In this document: piece by piece, positions 23,907 through 34,210 of the stretch
How the letters are laid out: each line of letters starts with the position of its first letter
How positions within the stretch are numbered: position 1 is the first letter of the stretch
DNA from: Uloborus plumipes
Lineage: Eukaryota; Arthropoda; Arachnida; Araneae; Uloboridae
DNA: 64,000 nucleotides
Assembly (NCBI GenBank): GCA_038373865.1
Contig: JAXGGA010004645.1
Span: 22,058-86,057, forward strand
Direction of reading: 5' to 3'
Made by a program: the position numbers and the translations under genes
Notes under the pieces: model-generated
Database searches by the model: none
The model's input: the letters and a program-made list of their open reading frames with translations, nothing else
What the model was told of the DNA's origin: nothing

Positions 23907-24330
23907 CAACTGTAAAATATAGATGTTGTTTTTACAGTATAATACAGCTAATTTTACAGTAATAAACTGTAAAATCTAAATTTTATTAATTTACAGTAGC
24001 TAATTTTACAGTAGTAGACTAAAATTACTAGTTTATAGTAATAAACAAAAATTGCTACTTACACAGTTCATTAAGGTGCATTTTACAGTTTTAAAATGGA
24101 ACCTCTGCTGCCAGTATTATGCTGTTGTTTTTACAGCATAATACAGATAATTTTATGGTAATATTGCTAACTTTACAGGTAATAAATTGTAAAATTCCTA
24201 GTTTTACAGTGATAAACAGTGAAATAGCTAGTTTTACAGTTTATAACTGTTCTTTTACACTTTTAAACAAGAACCTCTGCTGCAAGTACAAGTATTATAC
24301 TGTTTAAACAACAGCTTATTTTTTGCAGTG
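23907..24330. mobile_element. ACTGTAAA-type MITE, copy 1
   Basis: The left end is C(A)ACTGTAAAATATAGATG after TA, and the right end is TTATTTTTTGCAGTG. The interior is a string of TTTACAGT/ACTGTAAA motifs, with GTTGTTTTTACAGTATAATACAG near the left end and AACCTCTGCTGC near both. Three more copies are at 25383, 46259 and 51557. Confidence 0.75.
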
Positions 24331-24385
24331 TGCAAGCATTTCGCAATGATTTCTAACCCCTGTCTTCTCTCCTAAATTGCCTTAA

Positions 24386-24948
24386 CCCTAGTGGGTCCCT
24401 CCCATTTCTGTTACACTCAAGACCCTTGGGGTCATAAACGACCCCAAAGTTTCCTTTAATTGATTTATTATGATTATTGAATGTTACATGCATTATTTAA
24501 GTTCACACACTTTTTAATGCTGAAAAAATAAAAATAAAAAGACACAATCAAAGTAAAATTTATTTTATGCATTAAAAATTAAAATTTTAGAGTAAAACTT
24601 ACATTAACTGTAGATTTATTTGCAACTGCTACAGACCTGAAGAAACATGATTTTTTGCAAGTGAATTTCAAACGCTTATGACATTTTTTGATGCATTTTC
24701 TGTCCAGTTCTCTTGGACAAAAGTTGCAACGTCCTCTTTTTTTGGCATTCTGGGGAAGTGATCCCAAGGGTCTTGTGTGCAAAAAATGCAATTCGGGAAA
24801 AATAAAACACAATAATAGCATTATTTTGAATAGAAAACTAGAAGAGTAAAAGCCACAAAATGCCATTAAAAACAAATGGTTGATTAACAAGATATATTAA
24901 ACAGAAATTGCATTGGGGTCACATATGACCCCAAGGAACCCACGAGGG
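24386..24948. mobile_element. piggyBac-like element, internally deleted
   Basis: The element is flanked by TTAA on both sides (24382-24385 and 24949-24952). The ends are CCCTAGTGGGTCCCT and, reversed, CCCTCGTGGGTTCCT. A subterminal palindrome, TTGGGGTCATA...TGACCCCAA, occurs at each end. TTAA targets and CCCT tips are diagnostic for piggyBac. Only a C-terminal coding remnant is left (24579-24890), so most of the ~2-kb transposase gene has been lost. Confidence 0.9.
24579..24890 (-). pseudogene. piggyBac transposase C-terminal cysteine-rich domain remnant
   Basis: The C-terminal half of this 103-codon minus frame contains KKRGRCNFCPRELDRK followed by CIKKCHKRLKFTCKKSC. This Cys/His spacing (CxxC...CxxxCH...C) is that of the zinc-binding domain ending piggyBac transposases, which binds subterminal DNA. 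The catalytic Asp triad region is absent. The first ~40 residues of the frame are hydrophobic and probably not original coding sequence. It lies inside matching TTAA/CCCT termini, which supports the call. Confidence 0.78.
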
Positions 24949-25382
24949 TTAAAATTGCCTCCCCTTCCCCTTTACTGCGAATAATATGCCTTAGTTACCA
25001 ACTAAAGCTTTGAATCATCCGTTACTTCTTAATTCTCATGAAAAACCTACTAAAATGTAATTAGATCCCGGGCTCATACGTATACTCCAAACATCTAACC
25101 GTACAAGGATTTCCCTTTGTTCACTGGACTTAAGTAGAAGCGTTACAATTGAAGCACCTCTTTGCATCAATTTGAGGAAGGATTTTCTTCGTAATCCAGC
25201 ATTAGAGGTCCACTTAATTGAAATTAGAGTATAATGCTTCTCGTATTATGTTACCGACACTAAGGTAAATGTTTAGGAGGATGTGCAATTATGGATGCAT
25301 TTGCTCACATAAAATTATTTCTTTTTTGATATTTTTCGTGCATGTTTATTTTATCTTGATTGAAGGATTTATTATGCCATTA

Positions 25383-25703
25383 CACTGCAAAAAATAAACT
25401 TGTTTTTACAGTATAATACTGGCAGCAGCGGTTTCAGTTTAAATTTGTAAAATTAGCAATTTTACTGTTTATTACTGTAAAGCAGCAATTTTACTGTTTA
25501 TAACGATAAAGTTTGCTGCATTACACCAAAAACAACAGTATAATAGTAGCAGCAGAAGTTCCAGTTTAAAACTAAAATGCACGGTAGTAAACTTTAAAAT
25601 TTAACAACTTTACATTCTAGTACTGTAAAATTAGCAATTTTTACGGTTTGTTACAAAACTTAGGTGTATCATACTGTAAAAAAAACATCTATTTTTTACA
25701 GTG
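25383..25703. mobile_element. ACTGTAAA-type MITE, copy 2 (best preserved)
   Basis: TA flanks both ends. The left end is CACTGCAAAAAATAAAC and the right end, reversed, CACTGTAAAAAATAG. The internal order is TTTTTACAGTATAATACTG, GGCAGCAG, then alternating AATTTTACTG and CAGTAATAAACTG-like motifs. At 321 bp it is probably close to the family length. Confidence 0.82.
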
Positions 25704-25784
25704 TACAATACGGTTGTGGAGTAGATGAAGCAGGTATTTTAAACTTGGTTTTTGCTAAAGATTTTCTTGTTTAATCTGAATAAT

Positions 25785-26203
25785 ACAATATTTTGGCAAA
25801 AAAAATAGAACCGACTTCAGTTGGAAATTGCTCTAAAAAGTAAAAAATATTTTCTTTTCTTTGAACACCATCGAAACTACTTTTAAACATAAGTTTTGAA
25901 GTCCGCGCAAAAACGATAGGTAAAATGATATTTAACCATATTTTGCCAACACTTTTCAGAGAAACCATTGAAAATTAAAAGCAGAATTTTTGTACCATTA
26001 CACGAATGTGTGGTAATCAATGAAATATATCCATTAAAATTTACATTTATAGTTGAATTGTAGTTGCGTATGATTCTATACATCAAAACTTATGTTTAAA
26101 CGTAGTTTCGATGGTGTTCAAAGAAAAAAATGATTTTTTACTTTTTAGAGTAATATCCAACTGAAGTCAATTCTATTTCTTTTTCCAAAAATATTTTATT
26201 TCA
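25785..26203. repeat. Inverted-repeat element with CCGACTTCA motif
   Basis: Arms of about 120 bp (25785-25900 and 26078-26203) are inverted copies sharing GACTTCAGTTGGA, CTCTAAAAAGTAAAAAAT and CTTTGAACACCATCG. A third copy of the CCGACTTCA tip, inverted, sits at 27863-27872 beside AACCTCCTCC. The full original element may therefore have extended to there before the hAT insertion at 26491. Confidence 0.75.
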
Positions 26204-26264
26204 TTCTTTTTAGTGTAAATGCACTTCAAATAATCAAAATATAGTTAAAAAACCATGCAGCTGT

Positions 26265-26352
26265 TAACAAAAATCCTTGCAGACTTAGACTCGATCTCAT
26301 TCCATCAGGAACTTCAACCTGACGCGTTTAACCACTTAACCATCGGGTCGCT
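26265..26352 (-). repeat. Possible tRNA-derived SINE head, degenerate
   Basis: On the minus strand GATGGTTAAGTGGTTAAACG resembles a tRNA D-arm/A box and GATCGAGTC a B box, about 30 bases apart. No complete cloverleaf and no A-rich tail are evident, so this is only a suggestion. Confidence 0.35.
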
Positions 26353-26490
26353 CATTGAAGTAACTATTTACGATAGCAAATATTGTTATAAATAACATGA
26401 AATTTTAGTTTTTCGATCATAACTTTTTTTCTAGTGAACAAATATCGTCATATGAGTACATGGTACCTAAGTTACACCATCTCCTATCAC

Positions 26491-27756
26491 CAGGGATCGT
26501 AAATATCGTGATATTTTCGAAAATATCAAAAATATCCGATATTTTGATATATATCCGATATTTTCAATTCGCGCAAGCTTAATTCTTTAAATAGTAACTA
26601 TATCCTCAAATGAATGTTATTTATTTCCTTAAATAAGTATTATTACAATACAGACTAAAAATTAATGTTTCTTTCAATATTTCTCTACATAAATATACAT
26701 TAAAATTTGCATACAATGAAATGTTATGCAGCCATTTTTGCTGAAATGTAATAGTTTAATGTTTTAAAAATTATATAACCAAATGATGATGTTGGCTACT
26801 ATACAGGATATTGACTATTATGTTCATATAAAAATAATTACAGTATCATATACATAAATATCAACTATAATGTAATCTCGAAACCAACACACGAAAACTT
26901 ATTGATAACCGTACATTATATTAGTGAAATTGATAATTACAATATGTAATATTTATATATTTTTTCATTTATACCATAACTTTTTTATTAATTAATACTT
27001 CAAACTATAATATTGACTTTATTTTTAAAACATTAGAACTAAACAACTTATTTCTTGTTTTATCACATTGCAAAGACATAAAACAAAACTGAAACTGAAC
27101 AAAATAAAAACAAATATAAAAATTTAAATCTTTTGTTCAGTTTTACTTAGTAAATTTTGTTACTAAAACAAAAACTATATGTTGCATTCAAATTTGGAAT
27201 ATAAAATTATGAATTAAAAAAAATACTTTATGTCTTTGTTTTTAATAACTTAATATTTTTATTTCTAGCTAACTTAAATTTTTTTTCACTCTTTCATATT
27301 ATTTATTATTTTATTTTTAGCAACTTTAAATTTTTATTAACATTAAGTGACTTTACTTTAGTATTAGCTGTTTCACTTATTTTTTCTTTTGTTAGCTATT
27401 TTAACAAAAATAAAACATCTGTTGTTTAGCACTAGCACACATTGTACAAACATTAGACACATTTCCATATTCTGATTAACTTTTCATTTTTAACCAGGCA
27501 TTTTTCATCTCTATTCAAGTTGTTTTGTAACTTTTAATTTTATTATTAGAAAATAAAAAAGGAATATCACATTATTACATCATACTAAGATGACATCATT
27601 AATATGATGAAGACAATTTTTCTATTGAAAATATCGCATTTCAAAAAATAAATATCGAAAATATCAAAATATCGTGATATTTTCAGAATAAATATCGAAT
27701 ATATATCATGATATATATCATGATATATATCGACTGATATATATCGGCGAACCCTG
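26491..27756. mobile_element. hAT-type MITE with ATATCG repeats
   Basis: Perfect 8-bp duplications CCTATCAC flank the element (26483-26490 and 27757-27764). The ends are CAGGGATCGTAAATATCG and, reversed, CAGGGTTCGCCGATATAT. Both ends are followed by many GATATT/ATATCG motifs. The 1.27-kb interior is AT-rich and non-coding. Confidence 0.92.
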
Positions 27757-27764
27757 CCTATCAC

Positions 27765-28003
27765 TTAAAAAAAATCATCCAAATCGGTTCAGTAGATCAA
27801 ATGTTATGTGCGAACAAAAAAAAAAAAAATGCGCTTTGAATTGAGAACCTCCTCCTTTTTTTGAAGTCGGCTAAAAAGTGACCTAACAATGCTTAATGAT
27901 AACTGAAACATAAATTACTGTATAAAAACTATTTCTGTAGTCCATGGGTGGAATAAACGAGTTGGTAGTGTATTGCAAAAGAAGGGGAAGTTTAATATGA
28001 TTA
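27765..28003. repeat. Continuation of the CCGACTTCA repeat
   Basis: After the hAT element the host repeat resumes with CAAATCGGTTCAGTAGATC, an A-run and GAGAACCTCCTCC, ending at TTGAAGTCGG (27861-27870). This is the inverted form of the motif at 25811. Confidence 0.5.
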
Positions 28004-28590
28004 CTAGCTGCCAGGGCAGCTAGATTAGCTTCCTGCGGCATGTTGATGCATAACGTCCCCCCTCTCTAACTTTTACCTCATTCTGAAGTTTTATTTGATA
28101 TAATTTAATGTTCATTCGATTTCAAGACGTACCACGAACGTGGCCCGGCGTTGCACGGGCACTTCGTGCCCTGAAAGTAGTGAGGAAAATGTCAAGAAAC
28201 TACTCCCCGCCAAGGTGGCTCGCTAACAGGCGCTTCACGCCTTTACTTTTTTCCTGTATAAAAAAAATCATTCGAATTATTGAGATGCTTCGCGCCTTCA
28301 AGATGGTGAGGAAAGTTTCAGTAAGTTCAGCTCAGGCGCGGATCCAGAGTGGGGTCATGGGGATCATGACCCCCCCCCCCTTAACCGACCAAATATAGCA
28401 AAAAATTGCATTTTTGGGACTTATTTTATGAAAAAACTGCCAAACCACCCCATTTTTGCACAAAATTTGCACTTTGACCCCCCTTTCCGAAAATGACCCC
28501 CTCCTTAACCAGAAGATGGATCCGCCCTTGGTTCAGCTCGCTCAAAGGAGAAAAAGCAGACATTGATACTCAGTTTTTAATATAAGTAGA
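28004..28590 (-). mobile_element. Helitron, related copy carrying a hAT MITE
   Basis: On the minus strand the 5' end is the same TCTACTTATATTAAAAACTG after A as in the copy at 20406. The CCCGTGCAACGCCGGGC hairpin is at about 28142-28159. A CTAG followed by T sits at 28004, inside the palindrome CTAGCTGCCAGGGCAGCTAG, and shares CTAGCTGC with the 19418 end. The 28008-28125 stretch has no counterpart in the other copy, so the 3' end is not certain. It contains the insertion at 28333-28530. Confidence 0.6.
28333..28530. mobile_element. hAT-type MITE, 198 bp (CAGGNNCGGATCCAG family)
   Basis: Perfect 8-bp duplications GTTCAGCT lie at 28325-28332 and 28531-28538. The ends are CAGGCGCGGATCCAG and, reversed, CAAGGGCGGATCC. 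The interior carries ATGACCCCCCC and ACCGACC-type blocks. A sister copy is at 32062-32268. Confidence 0.92.
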
Positions 28591-28782
28591 TGGCTCTTCA
28601 ACAAATGAATGTTTCAAAATATTACAAGTAGCTAGCGATAAAAATACTATGTAAGTCGCCCGCTTATGAGTTTCGTGTTTGATTTAGTTAAGCCTTCATT
28701 CAAAATTCTCATTTTCATTTTTATTATTGTTTCATGGCATGGCAACCACGTTTTGCAATGCAAGAATGGATTTCATATTTAA

Positions 28783-29026
28783 TCATTTATTAGGCTTAAT
28801 CGCTTTAAACTTGACTACTTATTAATTGATATCTTCGCTAATTAAAATCGTATAATTATATAGATTGAAACTAATGAAGCTTGAAAAATTACCTATCTAT
28901 CGGTACCTGGTTCGACTTTCAGTTCATTGGCGTTCAGGAGAAAGAAGCGTGACATAGAAAGATAGTTAGAAAGAAAGATAGTTAGAAAGATAGTTAGAAA
29001 GATACTCAGTTTTTAATATAAGTAGA
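28783..29026 (-). mobile_element. Helitron 5'-end fragment
   Basis: It is nearly identical to the first ~220 bp of the Helitron at 20406 and starts at the same TCTACTTATATT tip after A. The GATAGTTAGAAA unit is present in three copies against one to two there. The 3' part is missing. Confidence 0.8.
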
Positions 29027-29687
29027 TTTCAATGTACTGAAACTTTTGAGTCTGATATTTCCTGCCACCCTTTACAAAAGTTTAAAGCTAAATTTTTTTG
29101 AGGTCTGATATTTTCTGCCACTCTTTAGAAAAGTTTAAACCAAAATTTTACCCGTTTTCACATATTCAAGATCTAGTTGCCCAAACTGAGACTCTTTGCG
29201 AAAAAGTAAGCTGTGAATACGCTACAATTCTTGAAACGCAAGCTAAAATTCAATCGAAGGTTTAACAGCAATTGGCTCCTAAAATTTTTCTTAGCATAGT
29301 TAAAAACTGGAATGATAGGTCTACACTTTTTTTGAAACGACGGATTTCGACACCATAAAAATTCATTTCATTTCACCTAATTGTTGTGAAAATTTCATAT
29401 TTATTATGTGTGACCCACTGAGGATTTTGAAGGGTCCAAGAGGTCCTCAGTAGTAAAAAAAGTGGAGAACCAACCTCAGGTGGTTAACATTGGTTAAAAT
29501 CAGAGTGGGAAATATTAACTCATTTGAGTTTTAAGTTTCATCAATAAACTTTTTATGATAATGGCCTCTGGAACAAAACTTTTTCCTGTTAAATAAACAA
29601 AATATTTATCTACCCAGTAGATTTTACTACAGTACAATACTGTAAACTAACATTGATTTATCTTCTTGTTCTATAGTTTCTTTACAC
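29027..29687. other. AT-rich spacer with a 2-copy tandem repeat
   Basis: GTCTGATATTTCCTGCCACC and GTCTGATATTTTCTGCCACT begin two ~57-bp units at 29049-29155. Otherwise nothing is recognised. Confidence 0.6.
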
Positions 29688-30302
29688 CAGATGTTGCCAA
29701 ACCACCGATCGCTAGCTACTAGCAGCTCGCCGAGAAATTTTCGGTAGCTCGCAGCCATAGTAGAATGGTGAACATAACATACGCATTATTCTATCTGCTA
29801 TTTTTATGACATACGAATTCATTGGTCATCATCGATTGACAGTGATTTTCTAAAGCGAATTGCATTGAATAACGAGTGACTGGGAGAGACGCTCAGAGAT
29901 TTTTGTGGCGTTAATGAAATAGGGAATAAATAGACAGTACCTTTAAATGAAGTAGCATACTGTCTAACCTTTTATCGTACGAACTTCATCGTATTTGCGC
30001 ATGCCTGAGGTTTGTTCTGATTTTCCCAAAACAAGGGGGAAATGCAAAGTAACATTCAACCAGGAAGTCAAAACTGAAAGCACCGGCAAGTGCGTCCTCT
30101 TACTTATCACCCCTTTTTCAAATGAAAGCGTTTCTGACTCCCAGGTGCACCTTTAGAGGTTGGACAGTACTCGGGTCATTTGAAGTACAAAATCTGGTTC
30201 AGATTTTAAATGCTTATTTTTGTTAGAGAGGGAAGAGCGCCCGTCGTGTAATTTTGAAGCGGCATGGCTTCTCAGTAGCCTTTACGGATTCGGCGACCAC
30301 TG
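29688..30302. mobile_element. Possible eroded hAT-type element
   Basis: The left tip is CAGATGTTGCCAAACC and the right tip, reversed, CAGTGGTCGCCGAATCC. The 8-bp flanks CTTTACAC and GTCTAGAC agree at 5 of 8 positions. GC content is higher than the surroundings. There is no coding frame. The call rests on the tips only. Confidence 0.42.
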
Positions 30303-30760
30303 GTCTAGACTCTAGACTCATAAAAGTGGTCAAAAACCCTTCTGCAATCAGGTCATTGACACTTGGATCGATTTATTCATATTTATAGGTTCCTAACATA
30401 TTACCATCCCCTTTTCACAAGAGAAAAGAATCGACATTATAAACGATGGCAGAAAGGAAGTACTGTAATAAATTACTTCCGTAATCACGTAATAGATTGC
30501 AGATAGTAAGTGACGAAAAACAAGAGTATGAACTTCCACACTCACTTAACAAGCAATGACAAAAGAAATGAAAATCGATTGAACGAATTTCGCTGGGAGG
30601 CGAATCTAACTAAAATATAGCTTCTTTCTGAAAACACTTTTTCGATGCGCTCCACCCACATTTCATATCTACCTAGCCAATAGCAATGCGAAGAATAAAT
30701 TCTGAAATATAAAAGTATCCCCAAACGTCTACTTCATGGAATAAGTATTGTTCTTGGCTC
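30303..30760. other. Spacer without recognised gene
   Basis: Nothing that I can support. Confidence 0.45.
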
Positions 30761-31175
30761 CATAAAAAGACGAGGAACCCTTTGACTGGATAATCGACTG
30801 CCCCACTGGGGTGGAGGACAAGTGAATCGGCGTGACCGGATTACGGGACAATAAGTCTTCTCTCCTGAGGGCAATAAAAATCGTGACCTTTACTTTTCAG
30901 ATGGCAATGAAACATTATGGATTTTACTATAAAACGGAATGGCATCTTCCAGTTCTGTTTCTGGGTGATAGATTACATATCTTCGATTTTTTTCCAACAT
31001 AGAGGTACTGTTTTACTTGGTTTCAGAAGTATTTATATCAGGATGAGAGTTTGCTTGAATGGTGACTCTTTTCTTCGGGATGATGACTTGTCATCATGCA
31101 TTAAAGTTGAAAATCACTGATATTTATTGTAAATATGGTGCAAAAAAGACATTTTTTTTAGCTGTCAATGTTTTT
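30761..31175 (+). repeat. Direct duplication, copy 1 (pairs with 31751-32345)
   Basis: About 400 bp align with 31751 onward through AGACGAGGAACC, GGAGGACAAGTGAATCGG, TTACGGGACAATAAGTC, AATCGTGACC and CTTTTCAG. The small open frame at 30917 is broken in the other copy, so it is not under protein constraint. Confidence 0.85.
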
Positions 31176-31199
31176 CATACTAATAATTTATACCTTTAA

Positions 31200-31648
31200 G
31201 GCTACAGTGGACAAATAAATTTGATTTTTTTCAATTATTGATTTATATGTCTAAAACTTTGTGTGCTTGTATTATTGTATATTGTATTTTGAAAATAAAA
31301 ATTTTCAGTTGAAAAAATCATATAAATTTTCATTTTCAGCCATCTTTTATAAATTATCACATAAAACATTGCATGTAATGCATTGTTTTATGCAATCATG
31401 CCTAATGATTGGAAGTTAAGTGGAAATTCAAAGTTTGAAAAAAAATTGTGACGCCTGGAACATTTTGAAATTTTGTTAAAAAATATTTAAATTTGAAATT
31501 TGAAAAAAAAAGTAGACATTGTTTTTGCACTAATTTGTGTTTTTTATGCTTTTAGATGTAGTAAATATACAATAATACAAGCACACAAAGTTTTAGACAT
31601 ATAAATCAATAATTGAAAAAAAATCAATTTTATTTGTCCACTGTAGCC
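31200..31648. mobile_element. TTAA-flanked MITE with ~90-bp inverted repeats
   Basis: TTAA flanks both ends (31196-31199 and 31649-31652). The tips are GGCTACAGTGGACAAATAAA and its reverse complement, and the inverted arms continue for ~90 bp through AACTTTGTGTGCTTG. TTAA suggests a piggyBac-type target, but the GGCTACAG tip is unusual. A TA target with the repeat starting at CAGTGGAC is an alternative. Confidence 0.78.
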
Positions 31649-31750
31649 TTAAATACTATATATTTACAAATATAATGTTAATGCATTTATAGTCAAGACC
31701 GCTTATTAGACTATAAGTAAAAAATATTCCATTTGTTATAATCAAATTTT

Positions 31751-32345
31751 CATAAGAAAAAAAGACGAGGAACCTTTTACTAGATAATCGACAACCCCAC
31801 TGGAATGGAGGACAAGTGAATCGGCCCGGGTTACGGGACAATAAGTCTTCTCTCCTTGGGGGAAATAAAAATCGTGACCTCTACTTTTCAGAAGGCAATG
31901 AAACATTATGACTTTTAATATAAAACTGAATGACATCTTACAGTTTTGTTTCCGTGTGATAGATTACACATCTTCGATTTTTTATTGGAATAATATTGTT
32001 TTACTTTGCTTCATAAGTAGTAATATCGAGATGTGAGTTTATTTGAATGGTGTCTTACTTCCAGGATCAAATCCAGAAGGAAGGGGAATCATAAGGGTCA
32101 TGACCCCTCCCCTCAAACGATCAATTATAACTAGATTTTTGGAATTTATGTTTCAAAAAAAAATCTCCAAGTAAAGAGCCCGTTTTTGCACATAAAATGC
32201 GTTTTAATCCCTTTTGATTCCCTTTCCGAAAATGAACTCATTCTGAACCAGAAGCTGGTCCGTTCCTGCTTACTTCTTTCAGGTAATGGCACACACACCT
32301 TTAAATATGAAAATCACATGCATTTGTTGCAAATATAATTCAAAC
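31751..32345 (+). repeat. Direct duplication, copy 2, interrupted by a hAT MITE
   Basis: It is homologous to 30761-31175. After the insertion at 32062-32268 the match resumes with AAAATCACATGCATTTGTTG against AAAATCACTGATATTTATTG. This proves the duplication reaches past the insertion. Confidence 0.83.
32062..32268. mobile_element. hAT-type MITE, 207 bp (sister of 28333-28530)
   Basis: Perfect 8-bp duplications CTTACTTC lie at 32054-32061 and 32269-32276. The ends are CAGGATCAAATCCAG and, reversed, CAGGAACGGACCAGC. It shares ATGACCCCTCCC, CCGAAAATGA and AACCAGAAG with the 198-bp copy. Confidence 0.9.
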
Positions 32346-32637
32346 CAAAAAAAAAGGAATTTATCCTATCTGCTAATAAGTTCAATACTGATAAACGCAT
32401 ATCCTTAAATTAAATATCTCCATCAATGTGCTCTCAAATTTATGGCCACAAGAGTTGGTGTAAGGGACTTCAGAATTTACCCCAATTCGGACAGGGCTTT
32501 TTGTTTTCGGAATTTTTGAGATTGTGGAATTTGATTGAATTTGGGTTACTCATTTTGGTCTAGTCAATCGAATAGTTTGTCCACTAAACTCATTCCTACA
32601 ACGCTTGAAATCCTCTATTTCCGAAGGTATACGCCCA

Positions 32638-32822
32638 AAATGTCGCGGCCGAAATGTCGCGGGCCAAAATGTCGCGGCCAAAATGTCGCTGGGAAAAAAT
32701 GCCGCGGGCCAAAATGTCGCGGGTCAAAATGTCGCCGGTCCAAAATGTCGCCGGGCCAAAATGTCGCGGTCTAAAATGTCGCTGGTCAAAATGTCGCCGG
32801 TCCAAAATGTCGCCGGGCCCTT
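32638..32822. repeat. GC-rich minisatellite, ~19-bp unit
   Basis: About ten units of AAAATGTCGC-(C/G)GGNC repeat with length variation. The array is GC-rich in AT-rich flanks and open in several frames on both strands, giving false repetitive ORFs. Confidence 0.92.
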
Positions 32823-33767
32823 TAAAGCAATATTTTCAAAATGTACTAATTGAGGTGAACAAAAAATCCCCGAAACGGGAAAATTCCTGAATAGCGCACC
32901 TCGATCATTATTTATTTGAGAACAAAAACGGGATCAGAGCGATTGGGAATAAAATGCGATTTTTTACAGTAGGGTTAGGTATTTTCAGAAATTTAAAACT
33001 CTTACGCGTCAAGAATTGCGTAGAAATATTTTTTGTGGAAAATTTTCTCTGAAAATCTATAGAAAAATACTACTTTTGTATTAAATTTCAGGTTCAAAGA
33101 TCATGGTCCGAAATTGTTTTCATTGTTCAAACACTAAAAGTAATACAATTTAAAAATAAAAAATGCGTCAGAAATTATACTTAGCAGAATAAATCTCAAA
33201 ACAAGTCCTATATCTAGTTTTCCTTCATATTTCTTTGTGGTATATTAAAACCTTCTCTTCAGCACAATTACCAAGTTTACAAAGTTTTGAAATACTACAG
33301 TATTTTCAATATCAAAGAGTTTAATTCAAATATTTAGTACACTTACATGTCTGAATATTAATTTACAATCAAGTTGAGGAATCCAATTTTATGAAAGGGT
33401 AAATAAGCAATATCAGAGTAGCGCTTTTTTAATCTTAAAAACCATTATTAGGCTTGCCATATCGTTTTTAAAAATACGGAGTTCGCTTATTCAATGGAGG
33501 TATTTAAGTTTCGTAATATATTCTTTAAATAAATTTCAATGGGAATATTTTATGTTACTCAGCTCTTGTGTAGTTTGTCAATGTGTAACATTCGGCGAAA
33601 CAGAAAGGATCTTTTTTAACTATCTGACTGAACAGATTTTATAAAAAAAAAATGAAATTTTTAATTTTCACGTTAGTTTTACTTGCCAATGCAGAATACT
33701 CAACAGCTAAAGAGTAATTTTGTCTCTGAAACTTTCGAAATAGTTAGGACTACTTCAATTTCCTTTT
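32823..33767. other. AT-rich spacer
   Basis: No gene or repeat recognised up to the terminal repeat starting at 33768. Confidence 0.5.
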
Positions 33768-34210
33768 TAGCCCGGTCAAAATAGACATTCGAAATCGGAA
33801 AAATTCGCATAGAGCTGAAAATTGGTACAGACCTTAAGAACATCATTATAAGTGAAATCTCAAAAGTCCTCATGAATCCCGGTGGAGCTAAAAATTTTAT
33901 TCAAGGTCAAAGGTCAAAATTGAATTTTTTTTTTAAATTGAAAAAAAATCGTACGGTGCTAAAAATCGGTACAGACCTTAAATACATCATTATAAATGAT
34001 ATATAAAAAATTTAAATCGATCCCATTTGAACTAAGCATTTTATGGAAGGTCAAAGGTCAAAATAAACAAAAAAAATTAAAAAACCAAAAAAACTCACAG
34101 AGAGCTAAAAATTGGCACAGACCTAAAATACATCATTATAAACGAAATATCAAAAATCCCTATCGATCCCATTTAATCTAAACATTTTATGCAAGGTCAA
34201 AGGTCAAAAA
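33768..34210 (+). repeat. Left terminal array, three ~145-bp units
   Basis: Units start near 33812, 33956 and 34102 at GAGCTAAAAATTGG(T/C)ACAG. Each ends in AAGGTCAAAGGTCAAA, and the outermost carries the element tip. AGGTCA direct repeats spaced by one base recur at the end of every unit, a spacing that also occurs in nuclear-receptor half-site pairs. That resemblance is noted only. Confidence 0.85.

Noticed and set aside
30917..31120. 67-codon plus frame after a CTTTTCAG acceptor-like sequence
   Set aside because: The duplicated copy at 31905 has lost the frame by stops and shifts, so it is not constrained.
32638..32822. CRISPR-like array appearance
   Set aside because: Units are contiguous with no unique spacers of constant length, and the sequence context is eukaryotic.
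32535..32890. Overlapping repetitive frames (KCRGPKCRG-like, NVAGQNVAG-like) on both strands
   Set aside because: They are translations of a ~19-bp minisatellite whose unit is not a multiple of three. Being open in several frames is a by-product of the repeat.
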